In this document: one piece after another, positions 23,993-31,739 of the stretch
How positions within the stretch are numbered: position 1 is the stretch's first letter
Layout: each line of letters opens with the position of its first letter
NCBI GenBank assembly: GCA_018384365.1
Contig: JAHAYX010000001.1
Location: 1 to 33,474, forward strand
Reading direction: 5' to 3'
From: Clostridiaceae bacterium
GTDB taxonomy: Bacteria > Bacillota > Clostridia > Oscillospirales > QAMX01
DNA length: 33,474 bases
The notes under the pieces: generated by a model
Databases searched by the model: none
What the model saw: only the letters and a program-made list of their open reading frames with translations
What the model was told of the DNA's origin: nothing
Position numbers and translations under genes: made by a program

Positions 23993-24725
23993 AGAACCTA
24001 TGATCCGTACCGTGGGACTGCATAAAAGCTTTGGCTCGCTCCATGTGTTAAAGGGTGTCAGTGAACACGTTCTGCCGCAGGAGGTCGTTTCCATCATTGG
24101 CCCGTCCGGCAGCGGCAAGAGCACCTTCCTGCGCTGCCTGAATATGCTCGAAGTGCCGGAAGAAGGCCAGATCTTCTTTGAAGGCGTTGAAATCACCGAC
24201 AAAAAGGTGGACGTGAACATCCACCGTCAGAAGATGGGCATGGTGTTCCAGCTTTTCAACGTTTTTCCGCACCTTACCGTACGTGAGAATATCACGCTTG
24301 CCCCCGTCATGCTGAAGAAAAAGTCCAAGCAGGAAGCAAACGACATGGCGATGGAGCTTTTAAACCGCGTCGGACTGGCAGACAAGGCGGACAATAAGCC
24401 CGGCCGTCTCTCCGGCGGACAGAAACAGCGTCTTGCCATCGTGCGTGCGCTCGCCATGGAGCCGGATGTTATGCTGTTTGACGAGCCGACCTCCGCGCTC
24501 GACCCCGAAATGGTCGGTGAAGTGCTTGACGTTATCAAAAACCTCGTGAAAAGCGGCATGACCTCCGTCATCGTCACGCATGAAATGGGCTTTGCAAAAG
24601 AAGTTTCCGACCGCGTGCTCTTTATGGACGACGGCATGGTCATCGAATCCGGCACGCCTTCCGAAATCTTTAATACGCCGCAGAATCCGCGTACCAAGGA
24701 TTTCCTCAGCAAGGTGCTGATCTGA
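23985..24725 (+). CDS. Amino acid ABC transporter ATP-binding protein
   Basis: A 246-residue GlnQ/HisP-type ATPase. Walker [10 protein letters not shown] (~40-48), the signature [34 protein letters not shown] combining the ABC motif and Walker B, and the switch histidine in [15 protein letters not shown] are all intact. It energises import through the permease just upstream. The start is GTG 23985 with AAAGGAGG ten bases upstream; ATG 24000 is an alternative that would shorten it by five residues. A strong terminator closes the operon. Confidence 0.95.
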   Translation: MNKEPMIRTVGLHKSFGSLHVLKGVSEHVLPQEVVSIIGPSGSGKSTFLRCLNMLEVPEEGQIFFEGVEITDKKVDVNIHRQKMGMVFQLFNVFPHLTVRENITLAPVMLKKKSKQEANDMAMELLNRVGLADKADNKPGRLSGGQKQRLAIVRALAMEPDVMLFDEPTSALDPEMVGEVLDVIKNLVKSGMTSVIVTHEMGFAKEVSDRVLFMDDGMVIESGTPSEIFNTPQNPRTKDFLSKVLI

Positions 24726-24729
24726 ATAT

Positions 24730-24766
24730 GGAAAGAAAAGCAGCGAAACGCTGCTTTTCTTTCCAC
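24730..24766 (+). terminator. Terminator of the ABC transporter operon
   Basis: A perfect 16-bp stem GGAAAGAAAAGCAGCG / CGCTGCTTTTCTTTCC with loop AAA lies four bases after the ATPase stop; the T-rich 3' arm supplies the U-tract. Confidence 0.85.
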
Positions 24767-24800
24767 CTTTTACACATGATTAGGCAAAGGAGGCATTTTT

Positions 24801-26255
24801 ATGCAAAAGAAGGATGCGCTGCATCTCATTGACGAACAACAGGACATCTTTATCGGTGTAAGCGATCAGATCTGGAAATATGCAGAGCTCTCTCTGCTCG
24901 AATATCAGTCCATGGAACTCTACTGCAAGGTGCTGGCAGAGCACGGCTTCACAGTGGAAAAGGGCCTGTGCAAGGTTCCGACGGCCTTTTCCGGTACTTT
25001 CGGCAGCGGGAAGCCGGTCATCGGCATTCTGGGCGAGTTTGACGCCCTCTCCGGTCTTTCGCAGAAGTGCGGCGTGGCGCAGCGCGAAGAGCTGGTTCCC
25101 GGCGGCAGCGGACATGGCTGCGGACACAATATGCTGGGCGCAGGTTCCCTTGCCGCGGCCTTTGCCGTGAAGGAATATCTCGAAAAAACCGGCAAATCCG
25201 GCACGGTCATTTTCTTCGGCTGCCCCGGCGAAGAAGGCGGCGCAGGCAAAGCCTTTATGGCGCGCGAGCACGCCTGGGAGAAGCTCGACGCCGCGCTTTC
25301 GTGGCATCCGTTCCCCTATAACCAGGTCACTTCCGGTTCCTGCATTTCCTGCATCCAGGTGGAATACAAGTTCACCGGCATCGCCGCGCATGCGGCAGGC
25401 AATCCCGAGCAGGGCCGCAGCGCGCTGGACGCCGTGCAGCTGATGAACATCGGCGTGGAATTCCTGCGTGAGCATATGCAGGATTCCGCACGGATTCACT
25501 ATGCCATCACGGACGCCGGCGGAAACTCCCCGAACGTTGTGCAGCCTACCGCGCAGGTTTTGTATATGGTGCGTGCACACAAGGTGCGCGAGGCCATGAA
25601 GCTGCAGGCACGCGTGGATAAGATCGCCGAGGCGGCCGCCATGATGACGGAAACCAAGCTCACCCGCCGCTTTATCGATGGCACGGCGAATACGGTTTCC
25701 AACGAGCGTTTGGAAAAACTGCTTTATAAGAACTTCCAGGAGGTCGGCGTGCCGGTCTTTACCGAGGAGGAAAAGGCTTTTGCCCAGCAGCTTGTCGACT
25801 CCTATGAAATGAAAACGGACGGCACCCTCGTAGACGAATTGGAGGAAGGGCTCAGTCCCGAGGAATTTGAACAGGTTCTGGAAAAGAGCAACGGCGGCAA
25901 GGCCCCGCTTCTCGATTTCCTGATTCCCTACCGCCACAGCAAGCGTGTGGAAAAGGGTTCCACCGACGTCGGCGACGTGAGCTGGCAGACTCCGACCGCA
26001 CAGATCAGCACTTCCTGCTTTGCTGCGGGCGCGCCCGGTCATTCCTGGCAGAATGTTGCAATCGGTGCAACTTCCATCGGCCACAAGGGCCTGCTGTGCG
26101 CCGGTAAGGTACTCGCAGCGGCGGCAATCGACCTGATCGACGATCCGGCCATTCTTGCGGAAGCCCGTGCGGAATTCACCAAAAAAACCGCGGAAGGCTA
26201 CGTCTGTCCCATTCCGGACGACGCAGTGCCCACCCCCGTTGGCGATAAAATGTAA
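24801..26255 (+). CDS. M20 family amidohydrolase (AbgB-like)
   Basis: A 484-residue metal-dependent hydrolase. ILGEFDALSGL and GSGHGCGHNMLGAGSLAAAFAVKEYL carry metal ligands; FFGCPGEEGGAGKAFMAREHAW contains the catalytic glutamate. The inserted lid domain (~195-340) is of the dimerising M20D type (FTGIAAHAAGNPEQGRSALDAVQLMN), and GSTDVGDVSWQTPTAQISTSCFAAGAPGHSWQ completes the site. The form closest in memory is AbgB, a p-aminobenzoyl-glutamate hydrolase subunit, but related enzymes cleave other N-acyl amino acids and dipeptides. Its ATG has AAAGGAGG eight bases upstream. It follows the ABC operon after a terminator, with 34 bp between, so it may use readthrough or a hidden promoter; an uptake-and-hydrolysis pairing is plausible but unproven. 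Confidence 0.88.
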   Translation: MQKKDALHLIDEQQDIFIGVSDQIWKYAELSLLEYQSMELYCKVLAEHGFTVEKGLCKVPTAFSGTFGSGKPVIGILGEFDALSGLSQKCGVAQREELVPGGSGHGCGHNMLGAGSLAAAFAVKEYLEKTGKSGTVIFFGCPGEEGGAGKAFMAREHAWEKLDAALSWHPFPYNQVTSGSCISCIQVEYKFTGIAAHAAGNPEQGRSALDAVQLMNIGVEFLREHMQDSARIHYAITDAGGNSPNVVQPTAQVLYMVRAHKVREAMKLQARVDKIAEAAAMMTETKLTRRFIDGTANTVSNERLEKLLYKNFQEVGVPVFTEEEKAFAQQLVDSYEMKTDGTLVDELEEGLSPEEFEQVLEKSNGGKAPLLDFLIPYRHSKRVEKGSTDVGDVSWQTPTAQISTSCFAAGAPGHSWQNVAIGATSIGHKGLLCAGKVLAAAAIDLIDDPAILAEARAEFTKKTAEGYVCPIPDDAVPTPVGDKM

Positions 26256-26262
26256 GCATTTT

Positions 26263-26303
26263 CAAGACCCCGCTCAAAAGCTTTTGGACGGGGTCTTGCT
26301 TTT
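26263..26303 (+). terminator. Terminator after the M20 amidohydrolase
   Basis: CAAGACCCCG pairs with CGGGGTCTTG, and an inner AAAAG/CTTTT pairing extends the stem; a T run follows. Confidence 0.85.
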
Positions 26304-26371
26304 TCCCCATATTTTGCATACACTGTTCTTAATCAAGTCGAATTTTGTCGTTTTTTGCGTCATTCGGCCGC

Positions 26372-26800
26372 TTACACCGCGTCCGAGGGCATCTCATACA
26401 GGATCCTGTCCCGGACATCGCGCACTGCACGGCAGATTGCATACGCAGGTATGCACAACAGCAGCCAAAGGAAAAAGAACTGCGGACAAATCTGTCCCAG
26501 CAGGTTCCATGCATGGCGAGAATAATCCCATACCGACCAGCCCAGCCACAGATTGACGATGCAGCCCGTTAAAAATTCCACGGCGGTGATAATCCCGGCG
26601 CCCGCTATGCAGCGGGTCAGGAAGGACCTCCGCTGCAGACGGTCGCGGCACTTTCCCAGCGCGCAGAGACTCACGCCGCCGGCTATGGCCATGCTCCAAT
26701 GGGTGTAGCCGCGCCAGAGAATTTCCAGCGTACAGTATACAGAGGCTCCCAAGGCGAAAAGCGTCAGTTTTTCCAGCAGAACGACTCCCCGATTTGTCAT
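26372..26800 (-). CDS. Small membrane protein, putative ABC-transporter type IV (CmpB-like)
   Basis: About 142 residues with four hydrophobic segments. The region AVEFLTGCIVNLWLGWSVWDYSRHAWNLLGQICPQFFFLWLLL is the conserved core of the PF06541 'putative ABC-transporter type IV' family, found in many Firmicutes and without a settled function. ATG 26798-26800 is chosen because GGAG lies nine bases upstream; GTG 26815 and ATG 26809 are alternatives. It is divergent from the next gene, the two starts being about 65 bp apart. Confidence 0.8.
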   Translation of the reverse strand: MTNRGVVLLEKLTLFALGASVYCTLEILWRGYTHWSMAIAGGVSLCALGKCRDRLQRRSFLTRCIAGAGIITAVEFLTGCIVNLWLGWSVWDYSRHAWNLLGQICPQFFFLWLLLCIPAYAICRAVRDVRDRILYEMPSDAV

Positions 26801-26864
26801 TTCACTCATCTCCACAGCGATTATGCACGAAAACGGAATCTCTATACCTGACAGGAGGCCCCTT

Positions 26865-27557
26865 ATGACATCTGCCGTGCTTCTTTTTTTACTGCTTCTC
26901 TCGCTCTCCGCTATTCTGGTATGGCAGTTGACCGCATGGCTGGCCGGAAGGTTTTTTCGTCTGCGCAGGACGGCGTTTCAGTTGCTGTGCATAACGTCTG
27001 CCGCAGTCTTTTTTGCGGCAGGCTGTATCGCGGTGCTTTTTTCCCTGAACAGTCTGCGCCGCACCGAATACGCACGGGGACTCGCCGACGGCGCCGCATC
27101 CGTTCAGACAGAACCGACTGCATCACAGGAGGAAATCCTGCGCAGCTGGAAAGCCGGATACGGCGAGGGCTATACAGACGGCTATACTGCCGCTGCGGCA
27201 GCCGGGGAAGCCCGGCGTACGCCGGCGGACGCGGATCCAGCATCCTCCGTCCCGGACAGTGCACCGCAGCAGGATGCACCGGCGGAAGAAAAGGCCGATG
27301 CAGGCGCCGTGCCTGCCAAAAACGCGCCTGACGCGGCGCCGGATACAGATACAGATACGAATGCGCAGACGTCTGCCGCATCGCCGGACTCCTCCGATAC
27401 GGCGGCGGAAGCGGACTCCGTCCGCTTTTACTATACGCCGGGCGGCAGCGTACTGCACCGTGACCGGAGCTGCTCCTATCTGGCGCGCGCGAAGGAGGTG
27501 CTGACCTGCACCGAAGCGGATGCGCCGGATCTTCCTCCCTGTTCCCGCTGCGGATGA
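26865..27557 (+). CDS. Membrane-anchored protein with acidic linker and C-terminal Cys motif
   Basis: A 230-residue protein from ATG 26865, which has ACAGGAGG six bases upstream. Two membrane helices (~1-27 and ~38-62) are followed by a ~115-residue Ala/Asp/Pro-rich low-complexity linker. The last ~45 residues read YYTPGGSVLHRDRSCSYLAR and end in PPCSRCG. The pattern of a histidine, a first cysteine and a terminal CxxC resembles a short module seen at the end of competence-like nucleases and other Gram-positive surface proteins, where it may bind a metal. The linker contains GYGEGYTDGYTAA, a short Gly-Tyr repeat. Function unknown; the whole is not recognised. Confidence 0.75.
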   Translation: MTSAVLLFLLLLSLSAILVWQLTAWLAGRFFRLRRTAFQLLCITSAAVFFAAGCIAVLFSLNSLRRTEYARGLADGAASVQTEPTASQEEILRSWKAGYGEGYTDGYTAAAAAGEARRTPADADPASSVPDSAPQQDAPAEEKADAGAVPAKNAPDAAPDTDTDTNAQTSAASPDSSDTAAEADSVRFYYTPGGSVLHRDRSCSYLARAKEVLTCTEADAPDLPPCSRCG

Positions 27558-27706
27558 GCGCGCAAAGCGTTGGCTTTCTTTCACAGAACTGTCATTTTAT
27601 AAGAAATGTAAATGAATCATCTGCAAATTATTTCTGAAATTTCCGGCTATTCCGGCGGATTCTTTTTCTTTTTTCAAAAATTGTTCAAAGTTTGTTGAAA
27701 AAGTTA

Positions 27707-27734
27707 TTGACGGAATTTTGAATTCTGTTATAAT
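27707..27734 (+). promoter_or_regulatory. Promoter of the NCS2 permease transcript
   Basis: TTGACG (27707-27712) and TATAAT (27729-27734) are 16 bp apart, in an AT-rich stretch. Transcription should start near 27741, leaving a ~207-nt leader. The 149 bp between the previous gene and this promoter hold nothing recognisable. Confidence 0.8.
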
Positions 27735-27740
27735 AATTCT

Positions 27741-27947
27741 TGTATTCAATTGCACCGTTTTGCCGACGAAACCACGCTGTTCTTTTTTGGGCTTCGCAGC
27801 CGGATTTGCAGCAATACCCCCTGTAACGCAGCATCAGATACGTTTTGCAGGGGCTTTTTTCTTGCATTTCGGTATGCGCCGCCGGGGAAAGCAAACAAGC
27901 GGGCGTGCCGGCACGCGGCAAATTAAAAAAATGGAGGATGGGTCAAC
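27741..27947 (+). promoter_or_regulatory. Long leader with internal terminator before NCS2 permease
   Basis: The leader carries an intrinsic terminator about 80-120 nt from the start: CCCCTG-x-AACG (27818-27828) with CGTT...CAGGGG (27841-27853), then CTTTTTT (27854-27860). The start codon lies 88 bp further on. This is the layout of a transcription-attenuating riboswitch. The conserved loops of the guanine/adenine aptamer are not present, nor do I recognise the PRPP, preQ1 or guanidine aptamers. Before the terminator GCAGC occurs three times (27796, 27809, 27828 approximately) and a GGCT-TCGC-AGCC hairpin is possible. After it is a perfect palindrome GCGTGCCGGCACGC (27903-27916). GGAGG precedes the ATG by ten bases. 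Confidence 0.6.
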
Positions 27948-29285
27948 ATGGACAAGTTCTTTAAGATCAAAGAACGGAATTCCACCGTGCGCACGGAGAT
28001 CGTTGGCGGTATCGTCACGTTCTTTGCAATGGCGTACATCATCTTTGTCAACCCCAGCTATCTTTCCCAGACCGGCATGAACTATCACGCAGTTCTGCTT
28101 GCAACCTGCATTTCTTCCGCCATCGGCTGCTTCCTGACTGCGTTCCTGGCAAACGTCCCGTTTGCACAGGCTCCCGGTATGGGCCTGAATGCCTTCTTCA
28201 CCTACACGATCTGCTTTGGCATGGGCTATACCTGGCAGCAGGGCCTTGCCATCGTATTCATCTCCGGCCTTCTTTTCCTGATTCTCACGCTCAGCCCCCT
28301 GCGTTCCAAGCTGATTGCGTCTGTCCCGGCTTTCCTGAAAAATGCGATTTCCGCCGGTATCGGCCTCTTTATCGCATTTATCGGTCTGCTGAATGCTGAC
28401 ATCGTCAAGCTCGTCGGCGATACCGTTGTGGACGGCGTTGTCGTTGCGACCGACTATTCCGACATGGGCAACATTCTCTCCGGCACCCCGCTGCTTGCCC
28501 TCATCGGCCTGATCATCACGGCGCTGCTCCTTGTCTGGAAAGTCAAGGGCGCCATCTTTATCGGCATTGTGGCAACCACGATCATCGGCATCCCGATGGG
28601 CCTGACCACCTTTGCCTGGGAATCCAACAGCTTCTCCGCTCTCGGCGAAACCTTCTGCAAGCTGAACTTCACCGGCCTGCTCGCGGTGGACGGTGGGATT
28701 ATGGCCCTGATCACGGCGGTCATCAGCTTCTTTGTGGTTGACTGCTTTGACACGGCCGGCACCCTCATCGGCACCGCCTCCAATGCCGGTATGCTGAATG
28801 AAAAGGGCGAACTGCCCGGCGGCGACCGCGCCATGATCGCAGACGCAATTGCCACCTGCACCGGCGCAGCGCTGGGTACCTCCACTGTCACCACCTACGT
28901 CGAATCCTCGACGGGTATCGCAGAAGGCGCACGCACCGGCCTCCACTCCGTGGTTGTCGGCCTGCTCTTCCTGCTTGCCTGCTTTGTCGCACCGATTGCC
29001 GGCATCATCCCGACTGCCGCAACCGCTCCGGCGCTCATCATTGTCGGCGTTTACATGCTCGCCGGCGCAGCGAAAGTCAACTGGTCCGATCTGGAGGAGG
29101 CCATTCCGGCTTTCCTGACGATCGCCATGATGCCGTTTGCTTACAGCATTTCCGATGGTATCGGCCTTGGTTTCATCACCTATTCCATCCTGAAGATCTG
29201 CCGCGGCAAGGCAAAAGAAGTGCCGATCCTGGTGTACATCATTTCGGCAGTCTTTATCGTCATGTATCTGCTGACTTATCTATAA
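27948..29285 (+). CDS. NCS2 family purine permease (AzgA/PbuG-like)
   Basis: A 445-residue membrane protein of the AzgA-like branch of NCS2, taking up guanine, hypoxanthine or adenine with protons. Diagnostic segments are RTEIVGGIVTFFAMAYIIFVNPSYLS at the N-terminus, APGMGLNAFFTYT, NAISAGIGLFIAFIGL, and FFVVDCFDTAGTLIGTASNAGML plus GTSTVTTYVESSTGIAEGARTGL, which carries substrate-binding residues. About 12-14 membrane segments and normal family length. It is monocistronic, with its own promoter, regulated-looking leader and terminator. Confidence 0.94.
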   Translation: MDKFFKIKERNSTVRTEIVGGIVTFFAMAYIIFVNPSYLSQTGMNYHAVLLATCISSAIGCFLTAFLANVPFAQAPGMGLNAFFTYTICFGMGYTWQQGLAIVFISGLLFLILTLSPLRSKLIASVPAFLKNAISAGIGLFIAFIGLLNADIVKLVGDTVVDGVVVATDYSDMGNILSGTPLLALIGLIITALLLVWKVKGAIFIGIVATTIIGIPMGLTTFAWESNSFSALGETFCKLNFTGLLAVDGGIMALITAVISFFVVDCFDTAGTLIGTASNAGMLNEKGELPGGDRAMIADAIATCTGAALGTSTVTTYVESSTGIAEGARTGLHSVVVGLLFLLACFVAPIAGIIPTAATAPALIIVGVYMLAGAAKVNWSDLEEAIPAFLTIAMMPFAYSISDGIGLGFITYSILKICRGKAKEVPILVYIISAVFIVMYLLTYL

Positions 29286-29305
29286 GATATCCGCTGAAAC
29301 AGAAG

Positions 29306-29343
29306 AAAAACCGGCGTATGGAAATCCATACGCCGGTTTTTTA
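29306..29343. terminator. Bidirectional terminator between NCS2 permease and ridA
   Basis: A perfect 16-bp stem (AAAAACCGGCGTATGG and its complement) around AAAT, followed by T; the A run serves the minus-strand ridA transcript. Confidence 0.9.
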
Positions 29344-29367
29344 TGCCAAAAAGATTGGGACACCGCT

Positions 29368-29748
29368 TCAAATCACGGCAATTGCTTCGATTTCCACAAG
29401 CGCGTCCTTCGGCAGCGCCGCAACGGCCACAGCCGAACGTGCCGGACAATTTTCGCGGAAATAGCTGCCGTAAACCTCGTTCATTGCCGCGAAATCTCCC
29501 ATATTCCGTAAAAACACGGTGGCTTTTACCACGTTTTGCAGCGATCCGCCCGCTGCTTCCAGCACGGCTTTGATATTTTCCAGCGACTGCCTTGTCTGCG
29601 TTTTGATATCGCTGCCGGCGAAAATGCCGGTTTTCGGATCCACCGGTATCTGACCGGAGACAAACACAAGCTTCCCGGACGCCGCAACGGCCTGGAAATA
29701 CGGTCCAATCGCTTTCGGGGCAAGATCAGTATGAATCATTTCTTTCAT
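29368..29748 (-). CDS. ridA: RidA family enamine/imine deaminase
   Basis: A 126-residue protein of the YjgF/RidA family, which forms trimers and hydrolyses reactive 2-aminoacrylate made by PLP enzymes. [69 protein letters not shown] and the active-site arginine in [24 protein letters not shown] are all typical. ATG 29746-29748 is preferred, with GAGGA about nine bases upstream; ATG 29757 is directly against that element. It ends 25 bp from the shared terminator. Confidence 0.94.
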   Translation of the reverse strand: MKEMIHTDLAPKAIGPYFQAVAASGKLVFVSGQIPVDPKTGIFAGSDIKTQTRQSLENIKAVLEAAGGSLQNVVKATVFLRNMGDFAAMNEVYGSYFRENCPARSAVAVAALPKDALVEIEAIAVI

Positions 29749-29905
29749 GGCAGTCATTCCTCTCTGGTTCTATCTGAAAATTCTTGGAATATCGTTTTCC
29801 CTATCATACCATTCCCCCGCCTTTTTGTAAAGCAACCGCGACGGCAAATTCCGCGTAATTCCGGCGAAAAACTGCGCTTTCTGCGGGAACCTTCCGGAAA
29901 GAGTC

Positions 29906-29933
29906 TTGCAAATGAAGAAAACTGTGCTATACT
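29906..29933 (+). promoter_or_regulatory. Promoter of the parAB operon
   Basis: TTGCAA (29906-29911) and TATACT (29928-29933) are 16 bp apart, giving a start near 29940 and a ~130-nt leader. Confidence 0.7.
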
Positions 29934-29939
29934 ATAAAG

Positions 29940-30070
29940 TATCAAGTTATGTTCGTCAACCGCGGATTTTGCCGCAGGTTCCGCCGCGCTGCGGCCCGGA
30001 CCGCAGCGATTCCGCAGAAACGCACACAGAACGCGCAGTTTCTTCGCGTTTCCGTTTTTACAGGAGTTAC
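29940..30070 (+). promoter_or_regulatory. Structured leader of parA
   Basis: The leader is GC-rich with a perfect 8-bp hairpin CGCTGCGG-CCCGGA-CCGCAGCG (29987-30008) and a weaker one, AACGCG / CGCGTT (30030-30050), followed by TCCGTTTTT just before the ribosome binding site. It contains no clear ORF with a start signal. The second hairpin could be a weak attenuator. Confidence 0.4.
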
Positions 30071-30823
30071 ATGGGCAGAATAATTGCAGTGGCAAACCAA
30101 AAAGGCGGCGTGGGGAAAACCACAACCGCAGTCAATACGGCGGCGGCGCTGGCACTTGCGGGCCGCCGGGTCTTACTCTGCGATTTTGACCCGCAGGCAA
30201 ATGCCTCTTCCGGAATGGGCATTGAAAAAGCGGCGGTTTCCCGCAGTGTTTACGACGGCCTGACGGGCAGCACTTCCGCGCGGGAGCTGATCCTGCAAAC
30301 GCGCTTCTGCGATGTGCTGCCCTCTTCCATTGCGCTGGCAGGGGCGGAAATCGAGTTGGTGGACCTCCCGGCGCGCGAACACGCGCTGAAAAAACTGCTG
30401 ACCCCCGTTTCCTTCGATTACGATTTTATCCTGATCGACTGCCCTCCGTCACTGGGGCTTCTGACCTTGAATGCACTCTGTGCGGCGGACACGGTGCTGG
30501 CGCCGATCCAGTGTGAGTATTATGCGCTTGAGGGTCTCTCCCAGCTGATGCAGACCGTGCGCAGCGTGAAACGCTCGCTGAATCCCCCGCTTGCCATCGA
30601 AGGCATCCTGCTGACCATGTTTGACAGCCGGACCAACCTCTCACAGCAGGTCGTGCGCGAGGTGAAAAAGCACTTCCCGCGCCAGGTTTTCCCGGTTGTG
30701 ATCCCGCGCAATGTGCGTCTGAGCGAAGCACCCAGCCACGGTGTTCCCGTCATGTACTACGACCGCAGTTCCAAGGGCGCAAAATGCTATGAAAAGCTCG
30801 CGGAATGTATCATACAGAACTGA
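30071..30823 (+). CDS. parA: ParA/Soj chromosome-partitioning ATPase
   Basis: A 250-residue deviant-Walker ATPase. GRIIAVANQKGGVGKTTTAVNTAAAL at the N-terminus has the signature lysine and P-loop; VLLCDFDPQANASSGMG is the A' motif and FILIDCPPSLGLLTLNAL the Walker B. VVIPRNVRLSEAPSHGVPVMYYD closes the fold. It moves ParB-parS complexes and, in sporulating relatives, restrains initiation. It starts at ATG 30071 with AGGAG upstream; the open frame extends to 29906 but would cover the promoter. parB follows after 32 bp. Confidence 0.96.
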   Translation: MGRIIAVANQKGGVGKTTTAVNTAAALALAGRRVLLCDFDPQANASSGMGIEKAAVSRSVYDGLTGSTSARELILQTRFCDVLPSSIALAGAEIELVDLPAREHALKKLLTPVSFDYDFILIDCPPSLGLLTLNALCAADTVLAPIQCEYYALEGLSQLMQTVRSVKRSLNPPLAIEGILLTMFDSRTNLSQQVVREVKKHFPRQVFPVVIPRNVRLSEAPSHGVPVMYYDRSSKGAKCYEKLAECIIQN

Positions 30824-30855
30824 TTTCAAATAAACGATGATTGTGAGGTGGAAAT

Positions 30856-31722
30856 ATGAGCGCAAAAGGCCTGGGCCGCGGACTCTCCGCGCTCTTCGGG
30901 GACGATCCTGTCGTGGAAGATGTGTCGTCATCCGGTTCCACCCTGCGCATTTCCGATATTGAACCAAATCCCGGCCAGCCCCGGCGCCATTTCGACCCGG
31001 AGGCACTGCAAACGCTGGCAGAATCCATCCGCGAAAACGGGCTTTTGCAGCCGGTCGTCGTCCGCAGAGGGGAAAACGGCCTGTATCAGATCATTGCCGG
31101 TGAGCGGCGGTGGCGTGCCTGCCGTCTGGCAGGGTTGACGGAGATTCCCGCCGTCATTCTCGATGCCGATGATCTGCGTGCGGCACAGCTTGCGCTGATT
31201 GAGAATCTGCAGCGCGAGGACCTCAATCCCATTGAAGAAGCCAGCGGTTATCAAACGCTGATTGAAACGTTTGGCCTTACCCAGGAGGAAGCGGCGCAGC
31301 GCGTGGGGCGTTCCCGTCCGGCCGTTGCCAACTCTCTCCGCCTGCTCGCTCTTTCGCAGGATCTGCGCGCGATGGTGGAGCAGGGCAGGCTTTCCGCAGG
31401 GCACGCGCGTGCCCTTCTCGCAATCCCCGATGAAAACCTCCGCCGGGAAGCAGCAGAATATGCTGTGGAACAGGGGCTTACCGTCCGGGAACTGGAGCGG
31501 TATGTCAAAAAACTGACCGCACCGGAGGCCGCGGCTTCCGCCGGACAGGATTCTTCCGCGCAGTTGTATGTCCATGCCGTTTCCCAGCGGCTTTCCCAAT
31601 CTCTCGGCCGCCGCATCACGCTGAAACCGGGCCGGAAGAAGGGCAAAATAGAAATCGAATACTATAATAACGATGATTTGGATACTTTGATTGCGCTGCT
31701 TGAAAATGCAGCGGAAAAATAG
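30856..31722 (+). CDS. parB: ParB/Spo0J chromosome-partitioning protein
   Basis: A 288-residue DNA-binding CTPase. After an N-terminal KGLGRGLSALFG tail, which stimulates the ParA ATPase, come the CTP-binding boxes (QPVVVRRGENGLYQIIAGERRWRACRLAG and ENLQREDLNPIEEASGYQTL) and a helix-turn-helix (FGLTQEEAAQRVGRSRPAVANSLRLLAL, ~130-160). The C-terminal segment (~250-288) dimerises. It binds parS and spreads. No parS-like palindrome was found in the window. The start has GAGGTGG five bases upstream. Confidence 0.96.
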   Translation: MSAKGLGRGLSALFGDDPVVEDVSSSGSTLRISDIEPNPGQPRRHFDPEALQTLAESIRENGLLQPVVVRRGENGLYQIIAGERRWRACRLAGLTEIPAVILDADDLRAAQLALIENLQREDLNPIEEASGYQTLIETFGLTQEEAAQRVGRSRPAVANSLRLLALSQDLRAMVEQGRLSAGHARALLAIPDENLRREAAEYAVEQGLTVRELERYVKKLTAPEAAASAGQDSSAQLYVHAVSQRLSQSLGRRITLKPGRKKGKIEIEYYNNDDLDTLIALLENAAEK

Positions 31723-31739
31723 AAAGGCAGGTTTTACTA

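Noticed and set aside
27700-27947. Purine riboswitch before the NCS2 permease
   Set aside because: The conserved loop and junction sequences of that aptamer are not present, so it is reported as an unassigned leader.
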